Source: an uncultured Olsenella sp. (lineage in GTDB: Bacteria > Actinomycetota > Coriobacteriia > Coriobacteriales > Atopobiaceae). From it: a DNA stretch of 9,124 nucleotides. Positions 5,315-9,124 of the stretch are shown here, one piece after another (position 1 is the stretch's first letter; each line of letters opens with the position of its first letter). The translations under genes were made by a program, and so were the position numbers. Below the pieces are notes generated by a model. That model did not search any database. It was not told the DNA's origin and saw only the letters and a program-made list of their open reading frames with translations. The stretch covers positions 1 to 9,124 of the forward strand of contig CAMXZR010000068.1 in the NCBI GenBank assembly GCA_947253595.1, given 5' to 3'.

Positions 5315-7360
5315 TTAGCGGCCTTCCGTTGCACGCGGTCCATCGCCGGCCAGGGCGAAGTCGATCTGCCCTCGCGAGGGCTTCGTCCCCGCGACGGCGA
5401 CGGCAACACGCATGCCGGGCCTCCAGACGCGTCCGCTCTCCTCACCCGTGAGCGTGAGGAGCTCCCGATCGAACGAGAACCACTCGTCACCCAGCTCCCG
5501 CACGGGCAGCAGCCCCTCTGCGCAGCTCTGGTCCAGCATCACGAAAAGCCCGTAGCGCTCGCAGCCCACCACGACGCCCGAGAAGCTCTGTCCCACCTTG
5601 TCAGAGAAGAGCTGAGCCATCTTGACCTTCTGGGATTCTCGCTCGGCAGCGTCCGCAACGCGCTCCCGCTCAGAGCAGCTTCTGCAGATTTGGGGGAGCT
5701 CGCGCTCCATCTGCGCGATGTCGTGCCCCGACCGGTCCTTGGCGAGGAGGGCCTTGAGGCTGCGATGCACCACAAGGTCGGGATAGCGCCTGATGGGAGA
5801 AGTGAAGTGGCAGTAGGCTGCAGCCCCCAGGGCGTAGTGCCCGTCGTTGTGGGGCAGGTACACCGCCCTGCGCTGTGCCCGCAGCAGGACGGCGTTGGCC
5901 AGCACCTCCGCTGCGGTGCCGCGCGCCTCGTCGAGCACATCTTGGATCGCGTGGGGGTCCCCCGCGAGAATGCCGGCCGACTCGCCGGCGCGCAGCAGCC
6001 CCAGCTCCCGCAGGATGGGCAGGGTGGCCGCGAGGTCCTCGTGCGTGGGCTGCTCGTGCACGCGGTATGACGTCGGGATGCCCGCCTCCGACAGCATGCC
6101 CGCCACGGCCTCGTTGGCGAGGAGCATGGCCTCCTCTACCAGGGCCGTGGCACGCGTGCGGGAGCGCACGCGGACCCCTATGGGACGCCCCTTCTGGTCA
6201 AGGGTCACCTTCGCCTCGCGCGTCTGGAAGTCTATGGCGCCGCGCTCGCGTCGCCGCTGGCCCCTGAGCCCGGCGATCTGGTCCAGAACCTCGAGGGACT
6301 CCGCGATCGCCTCCTGGTCCCCCATGGCTGCGGGGAGCTCCGTCACGGCGAGCCTGCCCCCCAGGAGGGCGTCCACCTGGTCGTAGCTCAGGCGTGCCCG
6401 GGAGCGCATCACCGAGGGGCAGACTTCTGCGGACCGTGGCTCTCCCCTCCCGTCAAGCATGACGAGCACGCTCATTGCCAGCCGGTCCTCGTTTGGCCGG
6501 AGCGAGCAGAGGTCGTTACAGAGACGCTCCGGAAGCATGGGAAGGACTCGGTCTGCCAGGTAGCAGGAACACCCGCGCTGCCTTGCCTCAACGTCAATCG
6601 AACCGTTCCAGCGCACGTAGTGGGACACATCGGCGATGTGCACCTCGAGCACGAAGCCGTCCGGGGTGCGACGTCCTGCGACGGCGTCGTCGAAGTCGCG
6701 GGCGTCCGTGGGGTCTACGGTCACCGCGACGTGGCCGCGCAGGTCCCGGCGGAGCGGATCGCCCTCGAGCGCACTCCCCACGTCCAGCTCGAGGCTCTCT
6801 GCCTCGGCCAGGGCATCCTCCGAGAAGCTTGTCGCCAGGCCGTGGGAAGCGATGACCGTCTCCATGTCCAGGTCGAGCTCCTGCGCCGAACCCACCCTGC
6901 GAGCTATGGTCACGACCCCGGCGGAGCGTCGGCTGGGATACTCGAGGATGCGCGCTTCCACCACGTCGCCCTGGCCAACCCCCAGGCGTCGCGCGCTCGC
7001 GTCCTGCGGAAGGACGAAGAAGTCGTGGGCGATCCGACTGTCCAGCGGGAGGACGACTCCCAGGGGGTCGGCATCCTCGTAGCTGCCCAGGAACTCGGCG
7101 ATCGCGCGGGTGACCACTCCCTGGACGTAGGCCACGCACTCGTTTGCCCCGTGCCTGCGGACAAGGCTCACCTGGACCTCGTCGCCGTCCATGCCCTCGC
7201 GGAGGCCACCGGTCGCCACCGCGAAGTCCCCCTCGTCCGTGCGCACCGTGGCCGCACCGGGGCGAGCGACCCTGAGCGTGCCCATGAGGAGGGCCTTGGG
7301 CTTGCGGATGCCCGCGTCTCTCCGCCGCTTCCTGGGACCATGGGAATGCCTGCCGGACAT
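5315..7360 (-). CDS. rnr: Ribonuclease R (RNB-family 3'-5' exoribonuclease)
   Basis: A processive, hydrolytic 3'-5' exonuclease that unwinds and degrades structured RNA. In trans-translation it destroys the nonstop mRNA. The protein has 681 residues. The short basic N-terminus (MSGRHSHGPRKRRR) replaces the winged-helix domain of longer RNase R proteins. Cold-shock-like OB domains occupy about residues 20-180. The RNB catalytic motif D-P-T-D-A-R-D-F-D-D-A is at 216-226, with the metal-binding Asp residues (216, 222, 224, 225) all present. H-F-T-S-P-I-R-R-Y-P-D-L-V-V-H-R is at about 518-533. An S1 domain (F-S-G-V-V-V-G-C-E-R-Y-G-L-F-V) covers about 593-671, and the usual Lys-rich tail is missing. 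The ATG at 7358-7360 has AGGAGG four bases upstream; an upstream ATG at 7417 falls in the leader hairpin and is rejected. Downstream genes follow without a terminator. Confidence 0.93.
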   Translation of the reverse strand: MSGRHSHGPRKRRRDAGIRKPKALLMGTLRVARPGAATVRTDEGDFAVATGGLREGMDGDEVQVSLVRRHGANECVAYVQGVVTRAIAEFLGSYEDADPLGVVLPLDSRIAHDFFVLPQDASARRLGVGQGDVVEARILEYPSRRSAGVVTIARRVGSAQELDLDMETVIASHGLATSFSEDALAEAESLELDVGSALEGDPLRRDLRGHVAVTVDPTDARDFDDAVAGRRTPDGFVLEVHIADVSHYVRWNGSIDVEARQRGCSCYLADRVLPMLPERLCNDLCSLRPNEDRLAMSVLVMLDGRGEPRSAEVCPSVMRSRARLSYDQVDALLGGRLAVTELPAAMGDQEAIAESLEVLDQIAGLRGQRRRERGAIDFQTREAKVTLDQKGRPIGVRVRSRTRATALVEEAMLLANEAVAGMLSEAGIPTSYRVHEQPTHEDLAATLPILRELGLLRAGESAGILAGDPHAIQDVLDEARGTAAEVLANAVLLRAQRRAVYLPHNDGHYALGAAAYCHFTSPIRRYPDLVVHRSLKALLAKDRSGHDIAQMERELPQICRSCSERERVADAAERESQKVKMAQLFSDKVGQSFSGVVVGCERYGLFVMLDQSCAEGLLPVRELGDEWFSFDRELLTLTGEESGRVWRPGMRVAVAVAGTKPSRGQIDFALAGDGPRATEGR

Positions 7361-7377
7361 GGAACCTCCTACGAGAC

Positions 7378-7407
7378 GGGCGGCGCAACCCAAAGGCCGC
7401 GCCGCCC
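7378..7407 (-). other. Strong hairpin in the ftsX-rnr gap
   Basis: A perfect 9-bp stem (GGGCGGCGC / GCGCCGCCC, 7378-7386 with 7399-7407) with a 12-base loop lies 12 bases upstream of the rnr ribosome site. No T run follows on the minus strand, so it is not a classic terminator. It may be an attenuator, an mRNA-stability element or an RNase-sensitive leader structure that separates ftsEX from rnr expression. Confidence 0.45.
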
Positions 7408-7421
7408 AAACGAACAATTCT

Positions 7422-7436
7422 GCGGGCAGCGCCCGC
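7422..7436 (-). other. Small hairpin just after ftsX
   Basis: A 6-bp perfect stem (GCGGGC / GCCCGC) with a 3-base loop lies 15 bases after the ftsX stop. On the minus strand it is followed by AGAATTGTTCGTTT, which is only loosely T-rich. It could be a weak terminator of ftsX or a 3'-end stabiliser. Confidence 0.3.
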
Positions 7437-7450
7437 GGTATGGCTGCCGG

Positions 7451-8377
7451 CTACACCCTGAGGAAGCGCCTCATGGCGATGGCCGAACCGAAGAGGCCCA
7501 GCACCAGGCCGGCGACGAGCAGCGCCCCGTATGTGGTGAGCACCACGCCGAGGGGCAGGTTGAACGAGAGGAACTGCAGGCTGTCCTGCAGCTTGGGCAG
7601 GACGATCTGCGAGCCCAGCTGCAGCACGCCTATGGCCAGGAGCGAACCGATGAGCGCCTCGAGCATGCCCTCCGCGAGGAAGGGCCCGCGGATGAAGCCG
7701 TTGGAGGCACCGACCAGGCGCATGATGGCGATCTCGCGCCTGCGGGCGGCGATCGCCAGGCGGATGGTGTTGTTGATGAACACGAAGGCAATGAAGGCAA
7801 GGAGCAGCACCAGGACCGCCACGCCCACGCGCAGGTAGTAGGTCACGCTGAAGAGGCGCTCGACCGTCTCGCGACCGTACTGGACGGAGGACGAGGGGTC
7901 GTTGGCGTCATCCGCCACGCTCTTGAAGTCGGAGTCGGCGGCGAGCTGGCCCGCCACGGACTCGACCTCCTGCGGGTTGGTGAGGGTGATGACCAGGGAG
8001 GCGGGAACGGGGTTCTCGCCGTCGAGGGCCGCAACGGCATCGCTGGCGTTGCGGTTGCTCATGGTCTGCTTGTACTCCTCCAGCGCCTGGTCCTTGCTCT
8101 TGTACGAGACGGACTTGACGTTGTTCCATCCCTGAATCTTCTTCTGGAGGGCATCCACGGCCGCCTTGTTGGCGGAGTCGTTGAGGAAGGCCTGGATGGT
8201 GACCTGGTCCTCCACGCTGCCCACGAGGTTGTTGATGAGCGCGGACCCCATCACGAAGAGACCGATGACGAAGAGCGAGAGGAAGATTGTGACGATGGCC
8301 CCCAGGACGGTGGACCAGTTCCTGCGGAAGTGCCTGATGGCCTCGCGTAGGGAATAGCCGATGTTAGATGGCGCCAT
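7451..8377 (-). CDS. ftsX: Cell-division ABC transporter permease FtsX
   Basis: FtsX with FtsE forms a membrane complex that, driven by ATP, activates extracytoplasmic peptidoglycan hydrolases at the septum. Length is 308 residues, usual for the family. Topology visible in the sequence: a cytoplasmic N-terminus (S-L-R-E-A-I-R-H-F-R-R-N), TM1 at about 24-48, a large extracellular loop to about 180, TM2 at about 182-204, the cytoplasmic R-R-R-E-I-A-I-M-R-L-V-G-A-S motif (212-225) that couples to the ATPase, TM3 at about 235-258 and TM4 at about 276-302, ending in R-R-F-L-R-V. The start is ATG at 8375-8377, with GGGGAGG about 11 bases upstream inside ftsE. The two genes overlap by 14 bases, so subunit synthesis is coupled. 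A 5' extension of the frame into ftsE is not used. Confidence 0.95.
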   Translation of the reverse strand: MAPSNIGYSLREAIRHFRRNWSTVLGAIVTIFLSLFVIGLFVMGSALINNLVGSVEDQVTIQAFLNDSANKAAVDALQKKIQGWNNVKSVSYKSKDQALEEYKQTMSNRNASDAVAALDGENPVPASLVITLTNPQEVESVAGQLAADSDFKSVADDANDPSSSVQYGRETVERLFSVTYYLRVGVAVLVLLLAFIAFVFINNTIRLAIAARRREIAIMRLVGASNGFIRGPFLAEGMLEALIGSLLAIGVLQLGSQIVLPKLQDSLQFLSFNLPLGVVLTTYGALLVAGLVLGLFGSAIAMRRFLRV

Positions 8378-9075
8378 AGTAGCCGTAGCCTCCCCTCTCC
8401 TGGTCGCGCACGACGTGTCCGGCCTCGAGGGCAAGGACGCGCTTGCGCATGGAGTCGACCATCTCGCGGTCATGGGTGGCCATGACGACGGTGGTGCCGG
8501 TGCGGTTGATGCGGTCGAGCAGCTTCATGATGCCCAGCGAGATGGCGGGGTCCAGGTTGCCCGTGGGCTCGTCGCAGACGAGCAGCGGGGGCCTGTTCAC
8601 CATGGCGCGGGCGACGGAGACGCGCTGCTGCTCCCCGCCCGAGAGCTGGTCGGGGTAGTTGTCCATCTTCTCGGCCAGGCCGACGAGGCGCAGTACCTCT
8701 GGCACCTGGGCCTTGATGACGGAGCGGGGCTTGCCGATGCACTCGAGCGCGAACGAGACGTTCTCGTACACGGTCTTGTCGGGCAGGAGCTTGAAGTCCT
8801 GGTACACCGTGCCAATCTGGCGGCGGAGGTACGGGACCTTGCCGTTGCGCATGCGCGTGAGCTCCTGGCCGGCCACCATCACCTTGCCCTTGGTCGCGCG
8901 AAGCTCGCGCGTGAGGAGCTTCAAGAAGGTGGACTTTCCGGAGCCGGAGTGGCCCACGACGAAGACGAACTCGCCAGGGTAGATGTCCAGGCTGACGTCG
9001 TCGAGCGCGGGCTTGTTGGGCTGGGCCGGGTAGATCAGCGTGACGTTTCTGAGCGAGATGGTCGGGGTTCCCGTG
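8364..9075 (-). CDS. ftsE: Cell-division ATP-binding protein FtsE, start missing
   Basis: The ATPase of the FtsEX complex, bound to the inner face of the membrane. 236 genome-derived residues are present. Numbering from the first of them: Walker A G-H-S-G-S-G-K-S-T at 41-49, Q-loop Gln92 in V-Y-Q-D-F, ABC signature L-S-G-G-E-Q-Q at 144-150, Walker B L-L-V-C-D-E-P at 164-170 with catalytic Glu169, D-loop at about 172-175, and switch His200 in A-T-H-D. All catalytic elements are intact. The frame continues to 9119, but beyond 9075 it translates adapter (the known artefact peptide containing GSEMCIRDS). The true start and probably only a handful of codons are therefore missing. It ends 14 bases inside ftsX. 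In Actinobacteria ftsE usually follows prfB, which may lie just beyond this edge. Confidence 0.93.
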
Positions 9076-9124
9076 CTGTCTCTTATACACATCTCCGAGC
9101 CCACGAGACTCCTGAGCATCTCGT
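9076..9124 (+). other. Illumina Nextera adapter contamination
   Basis: 9076-9094 is exactly the 19-bp Tn5 mosaic end as seen in read-through (CTGTCTCTTATACACATCT). 9095-9109 is the Nextera read-2 adapter remainder (CCGAGCCCACGAGAC). 9110-9117 (TCCTGAGC) is an 8-base i7 index that matches the one I know as N704. 9118-9124 (ATCTCGT) is the start of the P7 arm. This is library-preparation sequence, not genome. Nothing in it should be annotated as a gene or as a natural Tn5 end. Confidence 0.98.

Noticed and set aside
6620..8350. A 576-codon open frame on the + strand opposite rnr and ftsX
   Set aside because: It is a GC-rich antisense shadow. It covers two unmistakable minus-strand genes and the gap between them, and its translation is His/Glu/Arg-rich and low in complexity, with no family features.
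9076..9094. A natural Tn5/IS50-like transposon end
   Set aside because: The 19-bp mosaic end is followed exactly by the Nextera adapter arm, index and P7 start, so it is synthetic library DNA.
1..9124. CRISPR arrays, phage genes, defence systems or a biosynthetic cluster
   Set aside because: I saw no regularly spaced repeats, phage structural genes, nuclease/helicase defence modules or biosynthetic enzymes. The only mobile trace is the left-end relaxase fragment.

Overview
The window is mostly a single high-GC, minus-strand gene cluster that looks like a core chromosomal segment of an actinobacterium. The class Coriobacteriia (Olsenella, Atopobium or Collinsella type) is my inference, from the GC-rich codon use, the gene order and the protein flavour; no database search was possible. 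Both ends of the window are suspect. About the first 415 bases are AT-rich and unrelated in composition to the rest. The last 49 bases (9076-9124) are Illumina Nextera adapter sequence, including a readable i7 index, so the window ends in sequencing-library DNA rather than genome.

Layout, right to left in the direction of transcription. First come ftsE (its first few codons replaced by adapter) and ftsX, the membrane ABC pair that controls septal peptidoglycan hydrolysis. Then come rnr (RNase R), a tetratricopeptide-repeat protein, and smpB. These five genes are packed with overlaps or short gaps and probably form one operon. A very short rubredoxin-like protein follows with its own promoter candidate and a strong hairpin terminator. 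Next are a YoaK/DUF1275 membrane protein, the tmRNA gene ssrA (2337-2701, with a readable tag peptide and its own terminator), a YjjU-like patatin phospholipase, and a LacI-family regulator translationally coupled to the patatin gene by an ATGA overlap.

Functional theme. RNase R, SmpB and tmRNA are the three dedicated parts of trans-translation (rescue of stalled ribosomes plus decay of the nonstop mRNA), and all three sit within about 5 kb. Clustering of smpB with rnr, ssrA or ftsEX is established in many Gram-positive bacteria, so this is a conserved neighbourhood rather than a new system.

The lacI copy is broken: an in-frame TAG at codon 40, a stretch that looks like a compensated frameshift, and an abrupt end at about 411-426 where AT-rich DNA begins. 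That AT-rich DNA carries the C-terminal part of a relaxase of the type found on mobile elements of low-GC Bacillota. It is preceded by a Rho-independent terminator and possibly the tail of another gene. The left part could be a real mobile-element scar, but with adapter at the other end, chimeric assembly is the more economical reading.

I found no convincing undescribed biological system. The items most worth a second look are the two end artefacts, the damaged patatin-lacI pair, a 46-bp tandem repeat upstream of the patatin gene, and the unusually short rubredoxin.
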